Below, piece after piece: positions 53,708 to 62,868 of a stretch of 64,000 bases of DNA (its first letter is position 1; the number at the start of each line of letters is the position of its first letter). The notes below the pieces were generated by a model, which saw only the letters and a list, made by a program, of their open reading frames with translations, searched no databases and had not been told where the DNA came from. The DNA lies in the NCBI RefSeq assembly GCF_042652345.1, contig NZ_JBHSJJ010000023.1, forward strand, positions 1 through 64,000. The letters are read 5' to 3'. Source of the DNA: Negadavirga shengliensis (GTDB taxonomy: Bacteria > Bacteroidota > Bacteroidia > Cytophagales > Cyclobacteriaceae). The position numbers were made by a program, and so were the translations under genes.

Positions 53708-55795
53708 ATGAAAAATTACCTCCTTGCTTCCGTTTTTGTGTTCTTTTTAATTGAAGCTTCCCTGGCACAGGAAGACCTGAAAGTGATCCAGCCCCATTGG
53801 GTTCATTTTGGGGATGGACCCAACGCGCTTTACAAACATTTATCACAGCAGGCTTTTGACCTGCTGGAAGCAAGAGAAAACCGCATCAAAGAAATTGAAT
53901 CCAAAGAAGAATGGGGGCAATGGCAAACGGAGATCAAGGAAAAACTTCACAAGGTAGTGGGACCTTTTCCGGAGAAAACCCCTCTGAACGCTCAGATAAC
54001 AAAAACTGTCCAAAAAGAAGGCTACAAAATCGAACATATTGTATTTGAGTCCCAGCCAGGTTTTTATGTAAGCTCGTCTCTTTTTATACCGGATGGACTC
54101 AAAGGGAAAGCTCCCGCCATCATTTATTGCAGCGGCCATCATGTCCATGCTTACAGAAATCCTACTTATCAGCATGTTATCCTTAATTTGGTGGACAAGG
54201 GCTTTATCGTTTTTGCATTTGATCCGGTAGGACAGGGGGAACGGCTTGAATATTTTGATCCAAACAGCGGAAATCCCATGGGAGGGCCTACCAACCAACA
54301 TTCCTACCCCGGAGCCCAGGCTTTTTTGGCAGGCAGCTCCCAGGCCAAATACATGATATGGGATGGCATCAGGGCGGTTGACTACCTGTTTACCCGTCCG
54401 GAAGTGGATACAGACAGGATAGGCATCACCGGGAGATCCGGCGGGGGTACCCAATCTGCTTATATAGCGGCCTTCGATGAAAGGATCCTTGCCTCCGCCC
54501 CAGAGAATTACATTACCACTTTTAAAAGGCTGTTGTATACCCATGGCCCACAGGATGCTGAACAGAACTTTTTCCAAGGAATCGCTGCCGGTCTTGACCA
54601 GCCGGATCTATTATTGGTACGGGCACCCAAGCCCAACATGATGATCACCACCACCAGAGACATTTTCAACATTCAGGGGGCAAGAGAGGCCGCTGAGGAG
54701 TTGGAAAAAGCATATAAGACCTTTGAAAGCAAAGAGAATTTCCTTATGGTGGAAGATGATGCCGGGCATGCCTCTACTCCGAAGAACAGGGAGGCGATGT
54801 ACGCTTTTTTCCAGAAACACCTTGATCTACCGGGAAGCAGTGCTGATGAAATAATGGACTCTCTCCCGGCTTCTGAATTACAGGTGACCTCCACCGGCCA
54901 GGTTTTGACGGCTTATGAAGGTGTCCGTGTTTTTGACCTCAATCAGCGGGAACTGGAAAAAAACAGGGTTTCCGCCGCCAAGCCCGCCAATGTCGCAAAG
55001 GCTGCCGCGGAAATATCAGGTTACCGTATTCCGGTTTCTCCTGCCGAAACCATGATGGTAGGCAGGATACAGCGTGAGGGCTATGTGGTGGAAAAACACC
55101 TGATGAAAGGGGAGGGGGATTATTGGATCCCTTACCTTTTGATGAAGCCTGAAATGGAAACCGCAAAAGCGATCATTTACCTGGACCCCAAAGGAAAAGG
55201 AGTGGATGCGGCCGAAGGCGGCGAAATGGAAAGACTGGTGAGAAGCGGGAGCATGGTCCTGGCACCGGACCTGCTGAATACGGGGGAAATGGGAGGAGGC
55301 AACTTTACCGGCGATTCCAATTTTGAAGGGAATTCTTATAATTTATGGTTTGGTGGGATTTTGATTGGCAGAAGCATTGCGGGACTGCATGCCGGAGATG
55401 TGAACCGCTTAGCCAAGGTGTTGAGGGATGATGAAGGGGCGGGCCGGATTTTCGGTTATGGAAAACAGCGTATGGCTGCCGTGATGCTGCATGCGGCAAG
55501 TTTTAATCCCGACATAGAAGGAATAGCTTTGGATGCCCCTGTGTCTTCTTTTCAATCCATAGTAGAAAGTGAAACCTATGATCCTTCGCTGATTGAATAT
55601 TCCGTGGCCGGTGCCTTGCCGGTGTACGATCTGCCCGATTTGTTGGATTACCTTTCAAGGGATAGAAAACTGCTGATGCTGAAGCCCGAATCAGGTTTTC
55701 AGCCCATGAAGGAAAATGATCTTAAGATTCCCGCAACAGTAATTGTGGCTGATTTCGAGGACCGTGAGCAGGCATTGAAGGAATGGCTGCGGTAA
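53708..55795 (+). CDS. Large exported protein with two alpha/beta hydrolase-like domains
   Basis: 695 residues. A signal peptide (NYLLASVFVFFLIEASLAQ) is followed by an acetyl-xylan-esterase-like domain: AIIYCSGHHVHAYRN, FAFDPVGQGERLEYF, nucleophile GITGRSGGGTQSAY and His in EDDAGHASTP. From about residue 400 a second, related domain follows (AIIYLDPKGKGVDAAEGG, then GYGKQRMAAVML), but it has no Ser nucleophile in that position, so it looks like a catalytically dead or binding domain. It could act on acylated polysaccharide. The convergent VCBS gene ends 5 bases away. Confidence 0.78.
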   Translation: MKNYLLASVFVFFLIEASLAQEDLKVIQPHWVHFGDGPNALYKHLSQQAFDLLEARENRIKEIESKEEWGQWQTEIKEKLHKVVGPFPEKTPLNAQITKTVQKEGYKIEHIVFESQPGFYVSSSLFIPDGLKGKAPAIIYCSGHHVHAYRNPTYQHVILNLVDKGFIVFAFDPVGQGERLEYFDPNSGNPMGGPTNQHSYPGAQAFLAGSSQAKYMIWDGIRAVDYLFTRPEVDTDRIGITGRSGGGTQSAYIAAFDERILASAPENYITTFKRLLYTHGPQDAEQNFFQGIAAGLDQPDLLLVRAPKPNMMITTTRDIFNIQGAREAAEELEKAYKTFESKENFLMVEDDAGHASTPKNREAMYAFFQKHLDLPGSSADEIMDSLPASELQVTSTGQVLTAYEGVRVFDLNQRELEKNRVSAAKPANVAKAAAEISGYRIPVSPAETMMVGRIQREGYVVEKHLMKGEGDYWIPYLLMKPEMETAKAIIYLDPKGKGVDAAEGGEMERLVRSGSMVLAPDLLNTGEMGGGNFTGDSNFEGNSYNLWFGGILIGRSIAGLHAGDVNRLAKVLRDDEGAGRIFGYGKQRMAAVMLHAASFNPDIEGIALDAPVSSFQSIVESETYDPSLIEYSVAGALPVYDLPDLLDYLSRDRKLLMLKPESGFQPMKENDLKIPATVIVADFEDREQALKEWLR

Positions 55796-55800
55796 ACTTT

Positions 55801-57027
55801 TTACTCCCGTTGCTGTTCAAAAACAAAAACGCCTTTCTTATTGGCCACGATAATATCAATGAGCCCGTCTCCCGTAATGTCCTGCGTGATGACGTGGACG
55901 CCGACTCCTGAGTTTCTGTCTATGACATGCTTTTTCCACTGGGGGTTTTTACCGGGTATAAATTCAAACCAGCAAAGGTAAGGCTCGTCAAATTCTCCCG
56001 GATCATTTCCCATATGGGCAAAATAGCGCTTCCCGGTAACCAGATCGGGATGGCCGTCTGAATTGATATCAACGAATTCCAAACCATGGGTCTGGGTAAA
56101 ACTGTCATCGATAAGATGCGTGCTCCAGCTCACGTTTCCATTTTGGTCTTTGCGCTGCTCGTGCCACCAGATGCCCAGTTCATGAGCGGAAGAGGAAATG
56201 ACGTCCTGAAGACCGCTTCCATTCAAGTCAAAAGCATACATCTGTGCACTGGCCTCACCCAGATCGGCGGGATGAAATTTCCAACCGGGTTGTTTGGGGT
56301 CCTCAGGGGCTTCCCACCAGCCTTCTTTGATGATGATATCTTTTCTTCCGTTTTTATTCATATCCCCCACACCCAATCCATGAGAAAACTGGGCTGTACC
56401 CGGGCTTTTGGGTTCGCTGATGGGATACATTTCCCATGTTAGATCCTGGGGTGAGCCAGGTGCCTTGAACCAGACCATTTGCCCGGTAGAAGGAATGCTG
56501 CCCACGATGTCGGTCCTGCCATCGCCGTCCATATCATAAAACCCTGCTGATTCGTTGCCCAAGGTTTCATGGATGACATGGATTTTCCAGTGCCCGTCCT
56601 GGTTCTGCGGATTTTCAAACCACTGAACCTCTTTCCCCGGAAACCCTATCCTTACAAAATCCATCCAGCCGTTCTGGTTGACGTCCATGGCGTAGCTCAC
56701 AAAAGCGTTGCTATAACCCTTGTCGTATTCGAACCGCTGTGGGGGCTCCAGCTCATGCGGCTTCCAGTGCGGAGCTTCAAACCAGTAGGCCCCTGCTATG
56801 ACATCTATCAAACCATCGTTGTTGACATCTGCAACCGCTGCGCCTTCCGCGAGAAATTCTTCCGTAAGAACATTTTTTTTGAAGGAGATCTTATCTGCTG
56901 CCACGGCTTTGGGCTGTTGGGCTTGCACAGGGGTAAAAGCCAGGCAACCTGCTATCATGAACAAGCCGGCAGTTTTGGAGGGTAGGGTTGGTGTTGCACT
57001 TTTTTTGTTACCAAATAGGTTGATCAT
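55801..57027 (-). CDS. Exported FG-GAP/VCBS repeat protein
   Basis: 408 residues. A signal region near TAGLFMIAGCLAFTPVQAQQ and seven repeats with a D-x-[DN]-x-[DN]-G calcium-type loop: ADVNNDGLIDVIAGA, DVNQNGWMDFV, DMDGDGRTDIVG, DMNKNGRKDIII, DLNGSGLQDVIS, DINSDGHPDLVTG, DITGDGLIDIIV. This makes a beta-propeller that likely binds a sugar or protein on the surface. It lies 12 bases downstream of the large haem lipoprotein gene, in the same direction. Confidence 0.85.
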   Translation of the reverse strand: MINLFGNKKSATPTLPSKTAGLFMIAGCLAFTPVQAQQPKAVAADKISFKKNVLTEEFLAEGAAVADVNNDGLIDVIAGAYWFEAPHWKPHELEPPQRFEYDKGYSNAFVSYAMDVNQNGWMDFVRIGFPGKEVQWFENPQNQDGHWKIHVIHETLGNESAGFYDMDGDGRTDIVGSIPSTGQMVWFKAPGSPQDLTWEMYPISEPKSPGTAQFSHGLGVGDMNKNGRKDIIIKEGWWEAPEDPKQPGWKFHPADLGEASAQMYAFDLNGSGLQDVISSSAHELGIWWHEQRKDQNGNVSWSTHLIDDSFTQTHGLEFVDINSDGHPDLVTGKRYFAHMGNDPGEFDEPYLCWFEFIPGKNPQWKKHVIDRNSGVGVHVITQDITGDGLIDIIVANKKGVFVFEQQRE

Positions 57028-57039
57028 CGAATTAGGGTT

Positions 57040-60000
57040 TTATCTTACATTAAGCAAATAGGCCATCAACTCATTGAATTGCTCCTGGCCCAAAGTTGTA
57101 CTGAAATAATCAGGCATCAGCGTGATTTTGGAGGCGGATTGTTCAGCAATATCCTGTTTGGACACCGTAAATTCCTTTCCAGTTTGGTCTGCCATTACCA
57201 GTACCTGGCCTTCTTCCCTGCGATAAAGACCCGAGCGGGTTTGCCCGTTTTTTAAAGTGATGGTGTAGGTGCGAAAGTTTTCTGTAATGTTTCGGTTGGG
57301 ATCCAGGACCTTGGTAGCCAGGGCCTGAAGACCCCAGTTGCCTATCCCATCCAATTGCGGGCCTATCAGACCCCCTTTGTTGTCTATCTGGTGGCACATG
57401 CTGCAATGCTGCTCATAGAGCGTTCTTCCAGAGGAAATGGATGCGCCGTTGCTTTCAAATTGCGCTATCCGCTCAGCGATAAGGGTCTGCCTTTCCTCAC
57501 TTACGGGCATCAGGTTGGCGGTCAATGCCTCAAATTCCTCAACCTGTTTATCAGTTGCCCTGGAAAGGAAATTTTCTTCAATACTCCGTGCCTTCAGCAC
57601 CCTGGCAGGGGCATAGCCTTGGCGGATGTATTCGAGTATCCTGTCCTTTCCTTCACTTGTTTTTACAAAAATCCCCGCAATCGTCTCCTGCAGTTCCATA
57701 GGGGCAGCTTTCATGCCCTCTCCCAACTTTTCCTTTGCCCCCTTGGAGGGGGAGTTTCCAATCGCCTGGGCTACCTTTTGTCTCAGAGAAGTGGTGTAAT
57801 CCGCATTTCCCATAATCCCGGCAAGAAAATCCAGTTGCCCCTTCGGATCAATTTCCATCAGGGCATTGGCCGCTAAAGCCCGGTTGTCTTCATCCAGGAA
57901 GTTGTAAGACACCAGTTTCCTCAAGGGCTCCTTTACCTCGGCCATTCTGAATTTGGCAGCAGCCTCTGAGGCAAACCGCATTGCCGACTTTTCCTCATCC
58001 GTCCAGCCCTTCTCTTTGTGGTCCACCGCGGCCAAAATATCTTTTGTCAATTGCATGTTCCATTCCCTAAGGGAAGAGGGCAGGGCCTCCCCACGCTGTT
58101 CTATGCCTTGATTGAGCGCGAGGGCTCTTAAATGCGGTGCACCTTGCCTGCGGTTTTTGGCAAAATGAATGGCTTCGGCCAATTTTCCTGAAGGGATGGT
58201 GCGGGCAATGGAAGTAAGGTAAGCCAGGGTCTTCTTTTCAGGTTCCTGGTGTTTTTTCAGGTGTTCCAGCAGAAACTCCCCGGCAACCTCCAAATCCGTA
58301 TCTGAAAGCACCATGGCGACAAAAGAAGCTTCTTTTTCATTCCATCTTTCCTCGGCTGCCTGACGGGCAATGTTTTCATCTTTGATATGCTCGCTGAAAG
58401 CCAGCATAAGGGCATATTTTAGATGGGTATCCTGTTCAGGGGTGTTGTGATACCATTCAACCAGCTTTTTGAAACTTCCCGCATCGGGGTGTTTTACCAA
58501 AGTTTCTGCGGCTACTCTTTTTACATGGGGATCTTTATCCTCCAGCCCTTTCAAGGCCCAGGCCCGTTTGTTGGCGTCCAGTTTGGGATAATTTGCCAAA
58601 ATACGGTAGGCATGAACCCTTACCAACATATCGGGGTGGTTGAGGGCTTTTTCCAACTCTTGATCCGGCAGGGCTTCCAGCCTGTGAAGCGCCCACAGTG
58701 CCTGTACCAATTGCCTGGAACCGGTTTTCCGGAGTCTGACGATTTTTTCCAAAGAGGGGATGGCTTCTTTGCCATACCGGTCTACCAGCTCATCTGTGGC
58801 GGTCATGCGCATGTGCAGCACCTGGTGGTTTAACCCGTCAATCAATTTGGGCATGCTGGCTTTGGACCAGTCGGTAACTTCCCTTTCATTGCCTTTATAG
58901 GTGATTTTCCAGATCCTGCCGCTTACCCTGTCCCTGCCCGGATGATCCAGCGGGACCTCGTAATGGCCGATAATCCGGTTGTAAAAGTCAGCAACGTACA
59001 TGGCCCCGTCCGGTCCTATCTTGATGTCGACAGGCCTGAACCAGGGATCTTTGCTTACCAGAAAATCTTCCTGCCGGGTAGCCCAAGGTGTGGAGCCGTT
59101 AAACTCCATGGTGCTTCTGCTGATGCGGCAAGTGACGACGTCGCCTGAATAGAAACTGTTTCTGTATTCCTCCGGGAATTGGTTGTCCGTATAATAGACG
59201 AGTCCGGAGAGGGCGGTGGAGTTTAAGCCATAATCCATCATGGTGGGCGCAAAACCCATGTTGGGTTCTTTTTTGCCCCATTGGGTATAATTGCCCCCGC
59301 CGATCAGTTGATAAATGGGCAGGGTATGGCAGTCGGCGGAATAGTGGTATCCCAATTCATCCAGGTCGGACCCAAAGGGGTTGATGCGGCCGTCAGAGGT
59401 TTTTTCTATCCTGCTGCCGTCCATTTTGAAGCGGAAGGTGTTTCCCGAAACCATTTTTACCGAGTCGCCGTCGGAACCGGCCACCACAGAGATGTTGCTG
59501 AAGCCATGGGAGGCATGCACCCATCCGTCCAGGCCTCTGAATAAGTTGTTGACCATCCCGTGGGTGTCTTTGGTTTCAAACTCGCCCAACAGCACTTCCC
59601 TGCGGTCGGCCTTGCCATCACCGTCAGTGTCATAGAACCGGTAAATGTTGGGGATGCTGAAGCCGATGGCGCCTTCTTTTACAGGAAGGATGCCGATGGG
59701 GATATTCAGGTCATCTGCAAAAGGGGTGATTTTGTCCGCCTTGCCGTCGCCATTCGTATCTTCCAGGATACTGATCCGGTCGGTGCCCTCTCCGGGACCT
59801 GCTTTGATGGGGTATTCCGAAGAGTGGCTTACCCAAAGCCGGCCCCGCTCGTCGAAAGCGATGTTGATGGGTTTGGTGATATCCGGCTCGGACGCGAAAA
59901 GCGTTACCTCGAATTCGGGAGGCAGGATAAAATCTGCCATTTCTTCTTCAGGGGTCTGAAAATCCGTGCTGCGGACATGTTCCGCATAAATGGGGTCGGG

Positions 60001-60135
60001 TTCTTCTTCCACGTAAGTGGAGGGCCTGCTTTCAGGCAGATTTACCTCGGAAGTCACTTGTTTGGGTTGCTGGCATGAATAGGAGAAGGCAATTAGCAGG
60101 CCTATTGTTATTTTGGGGATCAAATCAATCTTCAT
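57040..60135 (-). CDS. Large lipoprotein: PVC-type dehydrogenase domain, HEAT repeats and c-type haem domain
   Basis: 1031 residues from MKIDLIPKITIGLLIAFSYSC, a lipoprotein signal. Residues about 50-440 form a beta-propeller like sugar/sorbosone dehydrogenases (ILEDTNGDGKADKITPFADD, with FDERGRLWVSHSSEYP). The middle (about 470-850) is helical HEAT-like repeats (WALKGLEDKDPHVKRVAAET). The last 170 residues hold a c-type haem site CSMCH within TLYEQHCSMCHQIDNKGG. This is a family typical of Planctomycetota and Bacteroidota. It probably oxidises a sugar outside the cytoplasm and passes electrons to the haem. An upstream in-frame extension to 60318 is rejected because the lipobox fits 60135. 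Confidence 0.85.
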   Translation of the reverse strand: MKIDLIPKITIGLLIAFSYSCQQPKQVTSEVNLPESRPSTYVEEEPDPIYAEHVRSTDFQTPEEEMADFILPPEFEVTLFASEPDITKPINIAFDERGRLWVSHSSEYPIKAGPGEGTDRISILEDTNGDGKADKITPFADDLNIPIGILPVKEGAIGFSIPNIYRFYDTDGDGKADRREVLLGEFETKDTHGMVNNLFRGLDGWVHASHGFSNISVVAGSDGDSVKMVSGNTFRFKMDGSRIEKTSDGRINPFGSDLDELGYHYSADCHTLPIYQLIGGGNYTQWGKKEPNMGFAPTMMDYGLNSTALSGLVYYTDNQFPEEYRNSFYSGDVVTCRISRSTMEFNGSTPWATRQEDFLVSKDPWFRPVDIKIGPDGAMYVADFYNRIIGHYEVPLDHPGRDRVSGRIWKITYKGNEREVTDWSKASMPKLIDGLNHQVLHMRMTATDELVDRYGKEAIPSLEKIVRLRKTGSRQLVQALWALHRLEALPDQELEKALNHPDMLVRVHAYRILANYPKLDANKRAWALKGLEDKDPHVKRVAAETLVKHPDAGSFKKLVEWYHNTPEQDTHLKYALMLAFSEHIKDENIARQAAEERWNEKEASFVAMVLSDTDLEVAGEFLLEHLKKHQEPEKKTLAYLTSIARTIPSGKLAEAIHFAKNRRQGAPHLRALALNQGIEQRGEALPSSLREWNMQLTKDILAAVDHKEKGWTDEEKSAMRFASEAAAKFRMAEVKEPLRKLVSYNFLDEDNRALAANALMEIDPKGQLDFLAGIMGNADYTTSLRQKVAQAIGNSPSKGAKEKLGEGMKAAPMELQETIAGIFVKTSEGKDRILEYIRQGYAPARVLKARSIEENFLSRATDKQVEEFEALTANLMPVSEERQTLIAERIAQFESNGASISSGRTLYEQHCSMCHQIDNKGGLIGPQLDGIGNWGLQALATKVLDPNRNITENFRTYTITLKNGQTRSGLYRREEGQVLVMADQTGKEFTVSKQDIAEQSASKITLMPDYFSTTLGQEQFNELMAYLLNVR

Positions 60136-60767
60136 GGGAATGTATGAAGGTGTTATACATCCGCTAAACATAAGATTTATTCCCCAAACAAGCAATCCCC
60201 ACGGCAGGGCTTTTGATAAATGGCGAAAATGTGGCAGGGTTGATGCCATGCTTTTAGCGGCTAACGTGAAACATGGCCAAATGTGCGTTGATTCGATCCG
60301 CCCGTGGCGGAGAAGCAATCCCTTAGTATACGCTCCCGTCCAGAGATCGCTTCGTCGCGGGCAAGATTTCCGTCAATTATACCGACAGGTTTCCGCTCCT
60401 GGCGTATGACGAAAAAATTTAGCATTAAGAGGAGGTTTTACCGACTAAACCGGGAAAGCAGTCTCATTTTTGGACGTGATCGAGAAGGCATTGCCTGCTT
60501 GGCTCTGTCTGATTCGTTGTTACTTTTCTCAAGCAACCGCAAAATACCTTGCAGACAATGAAATAGTCGGGGCTTTTCCCAAGCACGAAGTGCTTGAACC
60601 TCAATAACCCCCAGTGCAACTGGGGGATCATCAGGCCAAAATTACCATCCCACAACTCCGGAGGAGTTGAACCTTACCCATCGCCATTGCCGGGGATAAA
60701 AGCCCAAATGTCGATGTTTTAGCATTTTGTCAGCCACTTCCCCACACCGCAAGGCCTATTTAGTTAG
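60136..60767. other. Repeat-rich intergenic region
   Basis: No gene. The region has several hairpins: CCCCCAGTGCAACTGGGGG at about 60609, AACTCCGGAGGAGTT at about 60655, and GC-rich repeats near 60300. It resembles the intergenic repeats at 14.6 kb. Confidence 0.5.
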
Positions 60768-60858
60768 GGCCATTGCAAATGGCCTATTGACGTTTGTATT
60801 ATATATTATAGATTTACCGATAGAAGGGTGTAGTGGCATACTACACCCAGGAGAGGGG
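60768..60858 (+). repeat. Two-hairpin repeat, copy 1
   Basis: Begins with GGCCATTGCAAATGGCC (perfect palindrome, 60768-60784), has an A/T-rich middle and ends with GGGTGTAGT, GGCAT, ACTACACCC (60826-60848, 9-5-9). Same order and spacing as copy 2 at 61682, which cuts the HepT gene. Confidence 0.7.
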
Positions 60859-61273
60859 CATCGGAAAATCGCGGGAATGCGGAGGGGAGAGGGGGGTGAG
60901 TCTACCCTCCGGCGGCTTCGTGATCGTTGGTTCAACCCCTTCAGGGTTGGGGATTTTGAGGATTGTTTGCCCCCGGGTTGCTGAATGTATTACCCCTTCG
61001 GGGTAGGGTACTGAAAGGTTTAGTGGGTGTACGGTTATGGGGACTTGCGGTGGCGGAGTCGCGGGTGATCTTGCGGCGACTACTGGATGTAGCCCCTGGC
61101 TGCCTGAAGGCAATAAGGAAGATTAAAATCCCCATTTGATGACTTGTGAATAAAATACCCCAAGGTACACAAACCCAACATTGAATGGGTGGGCTTATAT
61201 ACCTTTGGTTTACAGGTATACAAGTTATGGGCAATGGCTGGAACCTTATCCAAAAATTGATTATTTTTGACAT
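60859..61273. other. Intergenic repeats before the MntA gene
   Basis: No gene. Contains CAACCCCTTCAGGGTTGGGG (about 60935) and TACCCCTTCGGGGTA (about 60990), hairpins of the usual intergenic repeat type, and a T-rich stretch before 61274. Confidence 0.45.
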
Positions 61274-61567
61274 ATGGACCATTTGGATTTTTACCGTGAT
61301 ATCATTTTAAAGCTCAAGCCTGAACTGGAAAAGCGGTATTTGGTAAATTCTATTGGCTTATTTGGCTCTGTTGTAAGACCGGATTTTTCTGAAAATACCA
61401 GCGACATAGACATACTTGTGGATTTTAAAGAACCAGTGGGGATAGAATTTATCGAATTAGGGGATTACCTGGAAAAAATTCTGAACAAGAAAGTGGACCT
61501 CGTTTCCAAAAAAGGTATAAAACCAAAATATTTGCGAGCCATTGAATCGGAGATTATCTATGTCTAG
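61274..61567 (+). CDS. mntA: MntA-type minimal nucleotidyltransferase (antitoxin)
   Basis: 97 residues. The nucleotidyltransferase core is LFGSVVRPDFSENTSDIDIL: GSxxR and DxD, in which the acidic residues bind Mg2+. MntA modifies its partner HepT by transferring AMP and so neutralises it (type VII toxin-antitoxin). The next gene overlaps by 8 bases (ATG at 61560) and is the HepT-like partner, but truncated. MntA here therefore has probably lost its toxin. Confidence 0.8.
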   Translation: MDHLDFYRDIILKLKPELEKRYLVNSIGLFGSVVRPDFSENTSDIDILVDFKEPVGIEFIELGDYLEKILNKKVDLVSKKGIKPKYLRAIESEIIYV

Positions 61568-61703
61568 GCGTGACCCGGGTTTATTAATAGAAGACATAAT
61601 CGAAAGTGGCGAAAAAATTCTGGCCTATACAGGGACAATGAGTTTTGAAGCATTCTTATCTGATCCAAAAATGTTGATGCTGCCATTGCAAATGGCCTGT
61701 TGA
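61560..61703 (+). pseudogene. hepT: HepT-like toxin gene, truncated by repeat copy 2
   Basis: 47 residues, MSRRDPGLLIEDIIESGEKI followed by LAYTGTMSFEAFLSDPKMLM. This is the N-terminal half of HepT-type HEPN RNases. The catalytic RX4-6H-type motif normally found in the second half is absent. From about 61682 the codons come from the two-hairpin repeat, and the stop TGA (61701-61703) is inside it. No remaining HepT part is visible after the repeat. Confidence 0.75.
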
Positions 61704-61769
61704 AGTTCGCGTTTTTAATCATAGATCACCGATAGAAGGGTGTAGTGGTATACTACACCAAGGAGAGAG
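61682..61769 (+). repeat. Two-hairpin repeat, copy 2 (inside the HepT gene)
   Basis: Has GCCATTGCAAATGGC (61682-61696) and GGTGTAGT, GGTAT, ACTACACC (61739-61759, 8-5-8). It aligns with copy 1 at 60768 with an equal order of the two palindromes and similar bases between. It supplies the last codons and stop of the HepT fragment. Confidence 0.7.
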
Positions 61770-61899
61770 GAGCATTCGGATCGGGGCCTTGGATTCAACG
61801 GGCGGCACCAAATAACTATATAAATCAGTATCTTTAAGAAGTTAAGAATAAGCTTGAAGTGAACGGCCCAGAATGCCCGTCGTCTCCAGGCTGAATCCC

Positions 61900-61912
61900 G
61901 TTGTGTGCAGTT
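61900..61912 (+). other. Cassette 5' boundary (R'-like box)
   Basis: GTTGTGTGCAGTT lies upstream of the 61938 gene. It is the inverse complement of AACTGCATACAAC at 62633-62645 after that gene with 12 of 13 matches, as expected for the ends of a mobile cassette with its own attC. Confidence 0.5.
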
Positions 61913-61937
61913 AGACCCATTCCTAATTTAACCGGTT

Positions 61938-62633
61938 ATGAAAAGTAAACATATTATTTTTCTTGAAGTGATTATTGGCATAATTGCAATAGCGCTTTCT
62001 ATTATTTGGATCAATAAAGACCGGGCTGAACCAGAGCCTTATATAACGTTGTTAGTTTCCATACTGCCTTTAGTGGACGCCATAAGACGCATAAGGAAAC
62101 CTGATGTTTTCACAGACGAGCAACACTTTGTTTTATCGTATATTTCAACAGACCCTCAGGCTGCGACAAGGGGAAGTTGGTTGTATCCGTTACACCAACA
62201 ACTTACTTACCGTGGATACAAAAAGAGTGAAGTGACAACCATATTATCCGAGCTGGAAGAAAAAAAAATAATTCAATATGTTAAAGTTTCATCCTATAAT
62301 GACTTGCTGAGGAAAAAAACTAAAGCTCCGGCATATAAAATTACACCCAAGGGTATAGACTATATAAGCAGAAACAAGCAGTTGCTCCCCAAGATTCAAG
62401 ACACTTATTATTACACGATCAGACTTTATGGCGAAGAACAAGACAATCAACTCTTTTTAGAAGCATTGAGGGAGCTGGATTTTGTACAACAGCAAACTCG
62501 TTTTATAACTGACAACGATGAAGGTTTCTGTACAATAGCTGTTTTTTCTTATATGCCCATAAGTGAGATGGTAGTGCGCCAGCTTGAAAAAATACATAAG
62601 GTGAGAATACTTACCTTTAAAGAAGACAATTGA
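61938..62633 (+). CDS. Membrane-anchored protein with winged-helix-like domain (cassette gene)
   Basis: 231 residues. Two hydrophobic N-terminal segments (FLEVIIGIIAIALSIIW and PYITLLVSILPLVDAI), then a soluble part with a winged-helix pattern (TRGSWLYPLHQQLTYRGYKK, VTTILSELEEKKIIQY, then YKITPKGIDYISR, like MarR/PadR-type beta wing). A C-terminal part (LYGEEQDNQLFLEALRELDF) is of unknown fold. It may be a membrane-bound regulator. It is flanked by complementary 13-base boxes and a following attC-like site, so it is a likely cassette. Confidence 0.55.
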   Translation: MKSKHIIFLEVIIGIIAIALSIIWINKDRAEPEPYITLLVSILPLVDAIRRIRKPDVFTDEQHFVLSYISTDPQAATRGSWLYPLHQQLTYRGYKKSEVTTILSELEEKKIIQYVKVSSYNDLLRKKTKAPAYKITPKGIDYISRNKQLLPKIQDTYYYTIRLYGEEQDNQLFLEALRELDFVQQQTRFITDNDEGFCTIAVFSYMPISEMVVRQLEKIHKVRILTFKEDN

Positions 62634-62735
62634 ACTGCATACAACCGGTAGTTTTGCGTCAGCAGGACGACAAATAAATCTTCATCCAAGTGCTACACTC
62701 GGCTATATATCCCGCTGACCGGACCGTAAGGCAAC
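62633..62735. repeat. attC-like site F
   Basis: Begins AACTGCATACAACCGG, has GCGTCAGCAGG at about 62656 opposite CCCGCTGAC at 62711 and ends near CCGTAAGGC. It is close in form to sites A-C in the left region. Confidence 0.45.
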
Positions 62736-62868
62736 AAACTATCCTACCCAGGAATAAGCAACCAGGAATTAAAACCAGACTGATCCCCACAGTCTGACCG
62801 TTCAAATTCTGACTCTGTAAATCAGTTTAATAAGGCAAGGATACTTATTTCAATATTTCCTAAAAACG

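Noticed and set aside
53388..53711. Open frame of 107 codons before the large hydrolase gene
   Set aside because: No conserved motif, and it overlaps the expected promoter and start of the hydrolase gene.
60136..60318. N-terminal extension of the large haem lipoprotein
   Set aside because: The extension has no signal and would hide the lipobox found right after ATG 60135.
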